Source: Sympetrum striolatum
Lineage: Eukaryota; Arthropoda; Insecta; Odonata; Libellulidae
Assembly (NCBI GenBank): GCA_947579665.1
Contig: OX388352.1
Span: forward strand, 73,136,113 to 73,200,112
Reading direction: 5' to 3'
DNA: 64,000 bases
In this document: positions 11,417 to 19,686 of the stretch, in pieces
How positions within the stretch are numbered: the stretch's first letter is position 1
Layout: every line of letters begins with the position of its first letter
Notes under the pieces: model-generated
What the model was told of the DNA's origin: nothing
The model's database searches: none
The model's input: only the letters and a program-made list of their open reading frames with translations
Position numbers and translations under genes: made by a program

Positions 11417-11686
11417 CAAGTTCAGAGTTTTAATTCAGACGTTTGTGGGGAATATTGCTGCGTGTATGCGTTAAGTAAATCTTTAGGACAGTCATTGCAA
11501 CAATTCCTTACCCAATTCCACAATACCACTCCTCACCGAAACGACTGCCGATTGCTGAGGCTTTTTCATCGCAAGTTCCCGAAGAAGAAGGCGAGAGTGG
11601 GGCGGAAATGTCATCCCAGAGCGCAGAATTGCTGTTCGATAATAAATAGGGAGTATGCAGAGAGGGGGGTGATCATTCGAGAATAA
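11417..11686 (+). pseudogene. Adenovirus-type (adenain/Ulp1-like) cysteine protease, C-terminal fragment
   Basis: This frame lies +1 to the preceding polymerase frame and reads FNSDVCGEYCCVYALSKSLG at about 11429-11488, followed by FLTQFHNTTPHRND and a basic tail. The CG-x-YC block after a short Ser-Asp stretch is the active-site cysteine motif of adenain-like proteases of Maverick/Polinton and adintovirus-like elements, and the ND plus basic tail is typical of their C-termini. The His and Asp/Glu of the triad lie upstream in the family and are missing here, so the fragment is inactive. In complete elements the protease processes capsid proteins. Direct abutment to polymerase sequence marks the deletion junction. 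Confidence 0.6.
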
Positions 11687-11687
11687 G

Positions 11688-12215
11688 ATGCAAGTCCTGG
11701 TGGACGTTTGTTTTTCTAAGGAGAGTGTGACGGGGCTCGCAGCTGTTGATGTGGACTCCAACCAGCTTTTTTGGGGAAGTTTTCGGCAACACGGGAAGCA
11801 TACTGTTGGGGGGAGAAAGATCCGGTTTCAAGATCCATTAAACTGTGACATAGCATCGTTTGATCACGGTTTCATTACCCACATCGAACTGCAGCCCACT
11901 TTGGAGGCAATCATCGACGGTGCCACAGCTCTGTACGCTTATATCGAGGAAGTCTGTGAATTCCTCAAGAATCTCACCGGGCGCACGTTCATCTCATTAA
12001 AAAAGGAAATAAATTGCCCACCACCCGAGAAATGCTCTTTCCCTACCTTCTCCTGCCTCAATCCTTGTCATGAATTGCGTAATAATATTTGCGCACTCAG
12101 AAATGCTCACTCCCTCACCCAATGGCTCAGATTCCATCAACTCAAGGCTGACGTGGATCCTTGCCAATCGCATGATTGTAAGCCGACATCTATACCGCCC
12201 CCCTCCTCCTCTTAA
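11688..12215 (+). CDS. Element-associated small protein, conserved arthropod family (paralogue 1)
   Basis: ATG-started ORF of 175 codons, intact, beginning 1 bp after the protease frame ends. The order of blocks matches a small protein family often seen beside type-B polymerase ORFs in arthropod genomes: an N-terminal TGLAAVDVDSNQLFWGSFR strand region; FITHIELQPTLEAII (about residues 65-80); a YAYIEEVCEFLKNLTGR segment (about 85-102); CPPPEKC; then C-x-x-H (NPCHEL) and CALRNAHSLTQWL near residue 145. The fold may be RNase H-like, but that is a guess. The same block order recurs in the broken ORF at 12941, so the element carries two members. No catalytic role is established. The last about 25 residues (PPPSSS) may be altered. 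Confidence 0.5.
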   Translation: MQVLVDVCFSKESVTGLAAVDVDSNQLFWGSFRQHGKHTVGGRKIRFQDPLNCDIASFDHGFITHIELQPTLEAIIDGATALYAYIEEVCEFLKNLTGRTFISLKKEINCPPPEKCSFPTFSCLNPCHELRNNICALRNAHSLTQWLRFHQLKADVDPCQSHDCKPTSIPPPSSS

Positions 12216-12344
12216 AAAGGAAAACCTGCTTGGCAACAACAACAGTATGCTACGTGAAGGGGAGATGGAGTTATCTCCTCTCATTAAAAAAGGAAGAGAT
12301 CTACTGAACGTGTTCCGCGGACCTTTACAAGTGGCATCAATATT

Positions 12345-12812
12345 TTGCACCAGACTGTGTATTATTTGAATGGTGTAAAATCAAAAAGTGTTTGCATAGG
12401 ATTTGATCCGTCCAGAGACTTTGAAGCGGTCGTACAGTTTAATCAAACAAATAAAAAAAGTGTTGTGATGGTCAAGTCTGAATGGACTACTATTGTTACT
12501 GAAAAACAGTTGTTTAACGACTTTTTTTTAACTGGTGCTAAGAAACCATATCCTTTTTGTGGGGTTTCCTTTGCAACTTATTTTAAGCATCGTTATTTAT
12601 TGTTTAAAAACTCAGGGGGTGGGTCAATTAATATTAATTTAGCCGAGTGGGACAACCTTCTAAAGCTTTCCGAATTGATAACTAAATCTCTTGATTTATT
12701 AATAAAGGAAAGCAGCAACCTTAAAGGATTTATTGCCAACTCTTTCATCATGCCAAACAATAGCCGACTCGATTATCAAAGATTAAAGATCGAATTATCG
12801 ATTATTCTCTGA
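12345..12812 (+). CDS. Unidentified ORF of the virus-like element
   Basis: Open frame of about 155 codons. The first listed codon is TTG and the first internal Met is about residue 42, so a true start must lie in an upstream exon or be lost. It contains FDPSRDFEAVVQF, VVMVKSEWTTI and ININLAEWDNLLKLSELI. The last resembles the strand-plus-helix pattern of PC4-like ssDNA-binding domains, but I cannot support that by eye. It sits between the two paralogous small genes on the same strand. Composition is consistent with real coding (few Arg/Pro runs, regular hydrophobic pattern). Function unknown. Confidence 0.45.
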   Translation: MHQTVYYLNGVKSKSVCIGFDPSRDFEAVVQFNQTNKKSVVMVKSEWTTIVTEKQLFNDFFLTGAKKPYPFCGVSFATYFKHRYLLFKNSGGGSININLAEWDNLLKLSELITKSLDLLIKESSNLKGFIANSFIMPNNSRLDYQRLKIELSIIL

Positions 12813-12940
12813 GTGTGTGTGTGTGCAGTAGGTAGACCTCTGGCGCGAAATTAAGTTTTCCGTAAGTCATTGCCTACTTTGATTTACTCTCGACCTCTGG
12901 CATTGGGCTTAAACACCTTGAAAGTTAGGAGTTTATCAGA

Positions 12941-13409
12941 ATGACTGCAATAATCGAGTTTCAAGGTTTTCTTGGGAGTGATGGAAATTATATAATTAAA
13001 GAACTGGCAATAATCGATGTGTGGAACAAATGTTGCAATATGTGGCTTTTTAATTCACCACCATGTGCGATGGTAACGAAAGATAATGCTTGGTTATAAA
13101 AGAATTATCACGGCCTGCAAGAAGGCTTGGGTGAAATTGAATACTCTGAATTGAAGGAAATACTACGGTTATACACGAATCACTTAAAATTTGTATACTA
13201 AACGAGCTCAGAAATCCTCCTTTCTAAGTAGTCTATTGCCTAAGGGGGTGAACGTGATAAATCTAGAACTTTATGGTTGTCCTTCGTTATAAAAACTAGA
13301 AACAAGGGAGGGTTGTTTAGTGGAAGCCCACATAAAAGGTAATTTACAATGCGCCAGAAAAAACAGTCGAAAATTGGCAGATTGGTGTGCAAAAAATAAT
13401 ATTTGTTAA
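12941..13409 (+). pseudogene. Element-associated small protein, paralogue 2, broken
   Basis: Starts at ATG 12941 (MTAIIEFQGFLGSDGNYIIK). The family blocks follow in order across three reading interruptions: WLFNSPP, then TAA at 13097-13099, KNYHGLQ and GEIEYSELKEIL, TAA at 13199-13201, a frameshift, VINLELYGCPSL near 13252-13286, another stop, then a Cys/His region and QCARKNSRKLADW near 13350-13385. These match the HGL-W, IEYSEL, NLE-x-x-GCPSL, C-x-x-H and CAL-x-N blocks of the family that also contains the ORF at 11688. The disruptions show this copy is dead while paralogue 1 is open. The 3' end lies about 30 bp before AATAAA at 13439. Confidence 0.55.
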
Positions 13410-13438
13410 TAGATGTATTTTTAAACCATTTCTTTGTT

Positions 13439-13548
13439 AATAAATGGATTTTTGAAAACCAATCCTTTCTGTGTGTTTTTATTTAGCAACCTTTCTCCCA
13501 AAAGTAAAGGGTAAATAAAAAAAGAGACATTCTGTAATTCATTTATTT
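13439..13548. terminator. Convergent polyadenylation signals
   Basis: AATAAA on plus at 13439-13444 follows paralogue 2. On minus, AATAAA (plus TTTATT, 13543-13548) lies just past the stop of the minus-strand ORF at 13553. Two transcription units thus appear to converge here. Only the hexamers are seen. Confidence 0.4.
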
Positions 13549-13552
13549 TCTC

Positions 13553-14083
13553 TTAAAATACAGTAATGTTTGTTGGTACAACTTTTAGTATAAAGGTATA
13601 TGATTGAAGAAACCTTTCCTTCTTTTCACGTGTTTGATAATATTTTACTCTTGATATTATCCCACTGGTATATGCGATGGGAGTAGCATAATTTGTTACA
13701 TCCTCCACGATGAAACACCTGCGTTTCGTTGTTTTCTCAATTTCGTGTATGTCACATACAATACTTGTATCTTGAGTCACGGCTTTTTTCAACAATTCCC
13801 CCTCCAGTTTCAAATATTCCAGTGTGGAGACGTTGAAGCACTCAATTAATTTACCCTCTTCATCCTCGAATCTGGAAAAAATGACCTTTTGCCCCACGAG
13901 ACTGATACAACGATTGTTATGCTTCACATCCACAATGTATCTCCTGTCGAAGGTTAATTCCAAGGTAAAGTCATTCCCATAATCATCCTCAAGCAGATTT
14001 AAAGGGAGGAGCACTTCAAAAACATTCTCTTCCCAAGTTCTCGTTAATGACAGCGTGGAAATTACCAGCGCCGCGGCGAGCAA
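13553..14083 (-). CDS. Unidentified minus-strand ORF running out of the right TIR
   Basis: Open frame of 176 codons on minus. The listed first codon is TTG inside the right TIR (14051-14263), and no Met occurs later, so the native start is missing or in another exon. The first about 11 residues are TIR-encoded. The protein has a strand-rich region (FEVLLPLNLLEDDYGNDFTL, RRYIVDV), a charged middle, and a C-terminus ending in NITVF. I do not recognise it. A deletion may have fused the TIR to an internal part of a larger gene. It converges with the plus-strand genes of the element. Confidence 0.4.
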   Translation of the reverse strand: MLAAALVISTLSLTRTWEENVFEVLLPLNLLEDDYGNDFTLELTFDRRYIVDVKHNNRCISLVGQKVIFSRFEDEEGKLIECFNVSTLEYLKLEGELLKKAVTQDTSIVCDIHEIEKTTKRRCFIVEDVTNYATPIAYTSGIISRVKYYQTREKKERFLQSYTFILKVVPTNITVF

Positions 14084-14263
14084 AGAAGCGCGAATTCAAA
14101 AACGGGCGAGTGCGATTATTTTTCAGCACTCAAGTAGAAATACATAGACTAAATGTTATACCGATCACTATTTTGCTGTTTTAAGGAAGTCCACCCAGCC
14201 GGGGAGGCCCGCCACCCCGTCACGACCTTTGCGCATGCACATCATCCCGGCAACAAGCGATTA
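14051..14263 (-). repeat. Right terminal inverted repeat of the virus-like element
   Basis: 213 bp matching 4353-4564 inverted, ending CAAGCGATTA. Beyond it (14264-14400) the sequence again resembles the inverted B-box monomer (CCACATGCCAAGTTTTAAG near 14370). Confidence 0.85.
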
Positions 14264-14930
14264 TTTAACTGTTTGCTTGGTTTATTAACGTACAAGGACA
14301 AAAGTGCACCAAAACGAACAATTTCCTTCTACTACAGCGTATATAAAATATATTTATAATTTATATCCACATGCCAAGTTTTAAGTTTCTTTGACATCTC
14401 TTCCTCGCAGCCACCATTTTGTCCTGCGCAATCCATTGGTATGATAGGTTGGGTATCCTTTCACAACATCACCAGTATCACAATAGTCATATAAAAAATA
14501 CAGTAATATATTAAGCGAGTATATTGAACAACATACACCAAACTGCCAAGAAGCAGTAATCAAAGGAAAATATGGTGCCACTCGAAAATGAATTACTAAT
14601 GGAAAAAAGATTTCTAAACACAAAGTGCAAAAGGGTGAAAATGGTTTTCCACGAGTTAAAGTTATGGGAAAACCATTTGGAGGTGAATGACCAAGGAGTA
14701 TTGGATGCATTTGCGGGCTGAAAGAAATTCGTTTGCAAGTAAATTTGAGCCATTTTAATAACAGAGAAAATATTTAGGCTAGTGCGTCAAAAATACCATA
14801 CCAATTCCCCATCATAAATATTTGAAAATTCGACTAACTTATTCAAGTCTACTCTACTTTTGTCCTGTTATTCCAGGCTACTAAGAGGCAACGGAAAAAT
14901 TCAGGTGGAGTTTTCTAAGGAAACAAGAAG
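14264..14930. other. Inverted B-box repeat remnant, then unassigned sequence
   Basis: 14360-14396 matches the monomer block that precedes a B-box, in inverted orientation. From 14400 to about 14930 I see no gene, repeat family or structure. The ORFs at 14381-14753 are short and without recognisable motifs. Confidence 0.4.
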
Positions 14931-14934
14931 AAGA

Positions 14935-15415
14935 ATAAATATAATATATGGCACCTGGTGAATTGGTGTGGGGAGAATTTGTACGTGGGGAATTCATACG
15001 TGGGAAATTCATACGCGGGGAATTCATACGCGGGGAATTGATCTCCTGACAGATTGGTATGCGGTGAATTGATCCTCTGTGCTGATATTGTACTACCAAC
15101 CCAACCCAACCCCACCCATCACAACACCATCAAACCCAAACACCCCGGTTAATTTATTTATAACATTAACCAATAATAAGTGCATGTAGATTAACATAAG
15201 ACTGAATAACAGTAGTACAGCATCAGTGCAGGGGATCAATTCCCCGCCTACCAATCTGTTGGAAGATCAATTCCGCACGTACAAATTCCCCAAGTACAAA
15301 TTCCCCACATACGAATTCCCCACATACGAATTCCCCACGTACGAATTCTGCTCGTACGAATTCCCCCGGATCTATTCACCGGCTACAAATATATATATAG
15401 AAGAATAAAAAAATA
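14935..15415. repeat. Foldback element with 15-bp minisatellite arms
   Basis: The left arm (about 14947-15090) carries direct repeats of a 15-mer like GGGGAATTCATACGT and ends in CTGACAGATTGGTATGCGG and TGCTGATATTGTACTACC. The right arm (about 15208-15400) is the inverse: AGTAGTACAGCATCAGTG, CCTACCAATCTGTTGGAAG, then repeats of ACGAATTCCCCACAT. A loop of about 115 bp (CAACCCAACCCC... to TAACATAAGACTG) separates them. Both outer flanks contain AGAAGAATAAA. The structure resembles Foldback-type elements with tandem-repeat arms. There is no coding capacity; repetitive MNSPR-like translations are artefacts. Confidence 0.75.
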
Positions 15416-15464
15416 TCTATTATATATAGACGCTTCTCCGGATATACCTATATATACATTCATT

Positions 15465-16525
15465 CATAGGGGATCAAAATTCAAACCATGTTCCACAAGT
15501 GCCACCGACTTTAAATTTTTACGAGGTATTGGCCATAACGTGTAACCTCCAGAAAAAATCCGACTATGAACCTCGGTGTCATGGGTTCGATTCCAGAAGT
15601 CCCCAAAGTCGCGGTTTTCTCCATAAGAATACATGGTGGGGATTTTCGAAAATTTTTTTGTGGCACTTCCTGGAAAAGTAGAGAGTTGAAATTCGAGGGA
15701 TCCCTAGAAGCCGTGTATATCTAACGAAAATCAAAAAGACATCTCCAAATATTGTCCATGGTTCAATGCTAGGTCGGGGCAAAAATCGGCCGTTTAAAAT
15801 GCATTGTGGCGATTTTTAAGATTTTTTTGGATCCTTTCCCGATGGCATGGAAACTTGAAATTTGGCATGGGGTTAGATATCATAAATATATTTCATAATC
15901 TAATTTTTCATATTTGCTGATGGTCCTTGGTTCGATCCCAGAGGGCAATATACAGTCCTCAATGCATTTCTTATGGAGATAACGGAAATAAATTTTAAGT
16001 ACTAGCCGGAATGATATCGACTTCAAAATTTGTATGAAATAAGATTAAGTCATAAAAAGTCATTCTGTGCATTCACAGCTGCCAATATGTCCTGGGTTCG
16101 ACACCAGGCGTCTCTACAATCAGTAACTGATCCGATTTTTAAAAATTATATTGAACCGTTTCCCAATAATATAGAAACGTAAAATTAGGCATATAGATAG
16201 ATATTATAGACACATTTCAAAAACATGTTTTAGATTTCCTATATCCTCCTTGGTTCGAATCCTGGGAGCCATTTACATTCGTGAAAAGTAGAACGTCGTT
16301 TGAGGCAGTTGCAGCCAATATTTCCGCTTGAATTTTCACACATACTTAGAGATGGTGATCTTCTGTTGTGCTGCATAGTAAGTTCACCAGGAAGACCCGG
16401 GTTCGATGCCAGACGATTAAATTGCAGCGAATTTTAAGAATATTTTCAATCCTTTTTTTTAATTTTGAGAACCGTCCCGATATGATGCCGATATGAATGT
16501 AGTGTTGTTGATCTGCTTGCAGTTT
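15465..16525 (+). repeat. Single B-box higher-order unit
   Basis: One complete unit in direct orientation with B-boxes at about 15586, 15758 (GGTTCAATGCT variant), 15928, 16095, 16251 and 16400. Spacing is 172, 170, 167, 156 and 149 bp, the same as in the array at 240-1290 and 2490-3575. It begins after an AT-rich dinucleotide tract and ends truncated within the terminal hairpin (GATCTGCTTGCAG), a few bases before a host splice acceptor. Confidence 0.85.
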
Positions 16526-16532
16526 GTTGCAG

Positions 16533-16722
16533 TAGTTCTGATGAGGAAAGCTCCAAGAGGAGACCCAGAAGTAGCAGTAAAGAGGTAGATGAAACATGGC
16601 TACCATATACTCGTGCTTGCTCAGTGAGGCCTAAAAGAAAACGCCCAACAAGAAACGGTAGTAAACGGTCTGCTGTTTCGAGAGGACTTGAGGCTGCAGC
16701 TGCTAAAAGGGCCAACTGTCCA
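16533..16722 (+). CDS. Internal exon of an unidentified basic, Ser-rich host protein
   Basis: Acceptor GTTTGTTGCAG at 16532 and donor CCA|GTAAGT after 16722 bound an open stretch of 1 + 63 codons. The frame starts SSDEESSKRRPRSSSK, continues with WLPYTRACSVRPKRKRPTRN, and ends GLEAAAAKRANCP. It is low-complexity, basic and serine-rich, as in nuclear or chromatin-associated proteins; I do not recognise the gene. It ends in phase 0, matching acceptors at 17150 and 17276. Upstream exons are not visible; the preceding 16 kb is repeats, so the upstream intron must be long or the gene begins outside the window. The upstream intron boundary directly abuts the truncated B-box repeat. Confidence 0.6.
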
Positions 16723-17079
16723 GTAAGTTTGTTCTAATTATGATGTCATTGCGAGCAGTAGAGTTATGGGTTTGCCAAGTTGCCTCATAATACTGTAGTA
16801 TTATGCCACTCCCAGGATGTGTCAAGGTTGATGTCAATTTGCTTCATTTGCGACAAATGTGTAACAATCATGGATGGGAATGAATCTTAATTATTCATGG
16901 CAAGGAATTTTCTTTGAATGTTAACCATTAACCACTGAATAGTCACCTTAGATTTCAGATTGAGAAATGTTTACTGTTACAGGATCTCAAGATTCCAATC
17001 TTCTGCCAAAATGGCTCCTTAGAGGAGCCATTTTTCTCCATTCTTGTCTATTTATTTATAATTTATGAAATTTAAATAT

Positions 17080-17290
17080 CAAAAATTCCATAAAGCAATT
17101 TATAACAATAGAGAAATCATCTTACTAAAAAACCTTACTCAATGTTTTAGACTCCAAAGAGGCGGTATTAGAAGAAAAAGATCAGAAAACCTGGAAATAT
17201 CTTAAATTTCATAAAGCAAGTAAATTTATAATTATAGAGAAATTATGTTACTAAGAATTCTTACTTAATTTTTTAGACTCCAAAGAGGCA
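17080..17290 (+). repeat. 126-bp tandem duplication covering a splice acceptor
   Basis: The stretch from ATTTATAACAATAGAGAAATC to GACTCCAAAGAGGC is repeated about 126 bp downstream (ATTTATAATTATAGAGAAATT to GACTCCAAAGAGGC) with moderate divergence. Each copy carries an acceptor and the same first four codons. Confidence 0.7.
17151..17171 (+). CDS. Duplicated alternative last exon (short form)
   Basis: Acceptor TCAATGTTTTAG (ending 17150) followed by ACT CCA AAG AGG CGG TAT TAG. It is a 126-bp upstream copy of the acceptor plus the start of the last exon at 17277. In phase with the exon ending at 16722, it would give a C-terminus of only six residues (TPKRRY). It may be a real alternative terminal exon or a decaying duplicate. 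Confidence 0.4.
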   Translation, partial: TPKRRY

Positions 17291-17357
17291 ATACATAAGG
17301 AGAAGTGTGAAAAAAGGTGGAAATCCAGGATCAAAGAAGGGAGCAGGAATTTCTTGA
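17277..17357 (+). CDS. Last exon of the basic Ser-rich host protein
   Basis: Acceptor TTAATTTTTTAG (ending 17276), then 26 codons starting TPKRQYIRRSVKKGGNPG and ending GAGIS before TGA at 17355-17357. It joins in phase 0 to the exon ending at 16722 and keeps the same Lys/Arg/Gly character. A polyadenylation hexamer (AATAAA) follows at about 17415. The exon start is tandemly duplicated at 17151. Confidence 0.55.
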   Translation, partial: TPKRQYIRRSVKKGGNPGSKKGAGIS

Positions 17358-18119
17358 AAACCTCATTTATGTAAAAATGTAAGTTCTATTTGCTCATTTC
17401 AATGCTTCTCAGAGAATAAAATGAAAAGGTTATTTCTTAGGAGATAGCTTTTATATTCATGTGTGTTGCAAGTTTAAGTTCTGTTTAGTGAATGAATTTT
17501 ATATTTTGCTCAAGTATTAAAAATATAGTTATCAATTATTAACTTTTTGAAATTAACTCAAATTTTAGCAATGAAATGTTCTTTGTAAGAAATTAATTAT
17601 CATGTTCCTACACATTTTGACTGTCTAAATTTCCTGCTTGTAGATTTTTGTAAAGTATTAAATTTGTTATTTTAATATTAATTTTCCCTGGAAAAACCTT
17701 TGTCTAAAATACAAAGGTGAGTGAGAAAATGTTCAAATATTTGAGAATGGGAAATTTTGACCTTTTCAAATACTTTTTGTAATTGGTTTTTGTATTACTT
17801 TACCACAGTTTTATCATAATATGAGAGCAAAAAGTAGAATTAGCAATATAATGGTATGCAGGAACTTTTTCTAAGGGGAAATGAAATTGGCTTTCTCCTT
17901 CTTGTAAGTCAAAGTGGTAGTACGAATGAGTAACAAAGATAATTATTCAAACCAATATTCGATATTATTATCATTAGAGGTTAGAAATCTCCGATAGCCA
18001 TCTTTGTCAGCAATCCTCTTCTCATCCGCTGGTATTTGAAGAAAACAAGAGAAGAGACCGAACTTTAATGACATCCAATGCACATTTTGAAAGCAATGCT
18101 TTCTCCTTTCTTCCATACC

Positions 18120-18345
18120 TATTCACTACTGAAGAATGCAGCGACTTTAGACAATGCAAGGAGTATGGTATGGAGCACTGTATGCTCAGATTCTAAAGAA
18201 TAGACAGGAAACGGAATACTTAGGTGAGAATGACGACTGGAGTGACAGACATTACAGATAAGGAAAATTGAGATGAGCTGCCCATATGCTAGATGAAACA
18301 AGAATTGTTGGACATCTGCAGTTCTCAACTGGATGAATGACTAAT
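18120..18345 (+). pseudogene. LINE reverse-transcriptase C-terminal fragment
   Basis: Frames across this stretch give pieces such as MTTGVTDITDK and HMLDETRIVGHLQ, resembling the post-RT region of Craniofacial-development-like/RTE-type LINE proteins (TGVTDI...RWAGHVAR). Frameshifted and short. Weak but recognisable. Confidence 0.35.
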
Positions 18346-19109
18346 CTTCATCATCTACTTTATTTTGGTACTTGTCTTGACTTAAACCGTTATATACAAT
18401 TTTATTCTGCAAATTAAATGATGCTTGCAAACTGTTAAAAAGAACCTTATCCGCATATCTTTCTTTATTGATTCATGCTTCTTAACAAAACTGCATCTTC
18501 TAATATAAAATGTGGAAAATTATTGCTTAACATTTATAAAAAAATAATAGTGTGTCATAATGACTGAGTCGCAAAGGAGGGCAAAAGGTTACCCTGGGAA
18601 TCCGAATCAGCACTGTTTTTATCTCCTATATTCCCACCGACTCTGGATCAGACAATTTGGTGACAAGCTTCTTATGAAAATAAATTCCACGGGTGGATGC
18701 CAATATGATGGGAACTTGATTAAAAATTCAGGCGCTGATGAGGCGATATGATGTATGGAAGGATAAAGGGGAGAGTGAAACTCGTGAGAAGTTTCAAATC
18801 AAAGATCTCTGTAGCATTATGGCCAAGGACGGGTGATGCGAGTTGCGGGAAACAAATTCATGTATCAGGTGACGATAATTTTTGCATTTAATAATTTCTG
18901 CCGTCTGAAGAGATAATGCGCCTCAGATTAGCGTTGGCTTGTTGGACTTCATCTCTCACGTCAATTGATGATTCCGAGATATGCCTCCTGCAAGACAAAT
19001 ATAGAAATGTAGCACTCTTCGTAAATGACCACTCCTTATAATGGATGTAACTCCCTATCCTTTTTGCAGTGAGACGGACAATGGCCAAGACATCACTGGC
19101 TATAAGGCA

Positions 19110-19157
19110 ACTATCGTTATACACCGCACTCGTTATAATGGACTTCTACTGTACTAA
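19110..19157 (-). mobile_element. Pogo/Tigger-like transposon end (fragment)
   Basis: The minus strand reads TACAGTAGAAGTCCATTATA followed by ACGAGTGCGGTGTATAACG, the form of pogo/Tigger terminal repeats next to a TA target. A matching opposite end was not found nearby, and the 78-codon minus ORF (18888-19124) shows no transposase motif. Confidence 0.35.
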
Positions 19158-19290
19158 GATTGAATTTCTTAACTGCATTAGTTAAACGTATTAAATTGAA
19201 ATTCAAATTTTAGTAAATTTTAGAAAAAATATGAATTGCTTGCTTTAAACTATTGAAAAATTTAATGGATTTTTTCCTTCCTTTTCCTAG

Positions 19291-19381
19291 TGCTCCAGAT
19301 GGATTTGCATTTTCTGAAGAGGAACATGAGGCTGTGACCTGTGCTCCAGTGTTCTTACAAACCTGCAGAGTCAAACAATAA
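19291..19381 (+). CDS. Candidate terminal coding exon
   Basis: A strong acceptor (TTCCTTCCTTTTCCTAG, ending 19290) is followed by 1 nt plus 29 codons (start APDGFAFSEEEHEAVTCAPV, end TCRVKQ) and TAA. The composition looks coding. Its phase needs two bases from an upstream exon, whereas the exon ending at 16722 is in phase 0, so it is not a simple alternative to the exon at 17277. Its 3' half and following 310 bp are duplicated at 20239. Unidentified. Confidence 0.35.
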
Positions 19382-19686
19382 GCATGAGACAAATTCTTTT
19401 GGACCATTCAAAATTTGATGCTGATGTTTTGGAATTAAACGTACAAGAGATTTTTCTTTCTGGGGGAGATTGTTAAAGAATAAAGTTTTTGATTGGAAAA
19501 ACACTATCGATTGTTGAATTCTTAAACCCATAATACAAACATAGATGTGTAATATATTCATAATTGAATTTATGATATTATCATAATCAGTGAAATGTCA
19601 TGCTGCTTTCATATAGATCATGTTATGAGATAGTAGTTGATTCGTTTGAGTCACATATAATGTTAATGAATATCTTATGGCTCCAT
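19346..19686 (+). repeat. Direct duplication, copy 1 (~340 bp)
   Basis: Runs from GTTCTTACAAACCTGCAGAG through GAGTCACATATAATGTTAAT. It matches 20239-20583 at about 88% by eye with a few small indels. It includes the end of the candidate exon at 19291. Confidence 0.8.

Larger units (their letters stand above)
4353..14263. mobile_element. Virus-like DNA element with 212-bp TIRs (polymerase B / adenain-type class), internally deleted
   Basis: 4353-4564 and 14051-14263 are inverted copies of each other, about 88-90% identical by eye. Between them lie remnants of a polymerase-B-type ORF, the C-terminus of an adenovirus-type cysteine protease, two small paralogous ORFs, an unknown ORF on plus, and an unknown ORF on minus. 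This gene content with long TIRs resembles the Maverick/Polinton and adintovirus-like group. No integrase, packaging ATPase or capsid gene was recognised. Subtracting the 5.36-kb copia insertion leaves about 4.56 kb, far below the 15-20 kb of complete Polintons, so this is a deletion derivative. The outermost bases (TAATCGCTTG) do not match the usual Polinton AG start, and no clear target duplication is visible. Both flanks are the inverted B-box repeat, which shows insertion into that array. Confidence 0.65.

Noticed and set aside
11997..12350. 117-codon minus ORF
   Set aside because: Antisense shadow of the conserved small ORF at 11688; low-complexity Ser/Leu/Arg content and no motif.
14960..15060. 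CRISPR-like short regular repeats
   Set aside because: 15-bp repeats with no unique spacers, mirrored in an inverted arm, in eukaryotic DNA; it is a minisatellite foldback.
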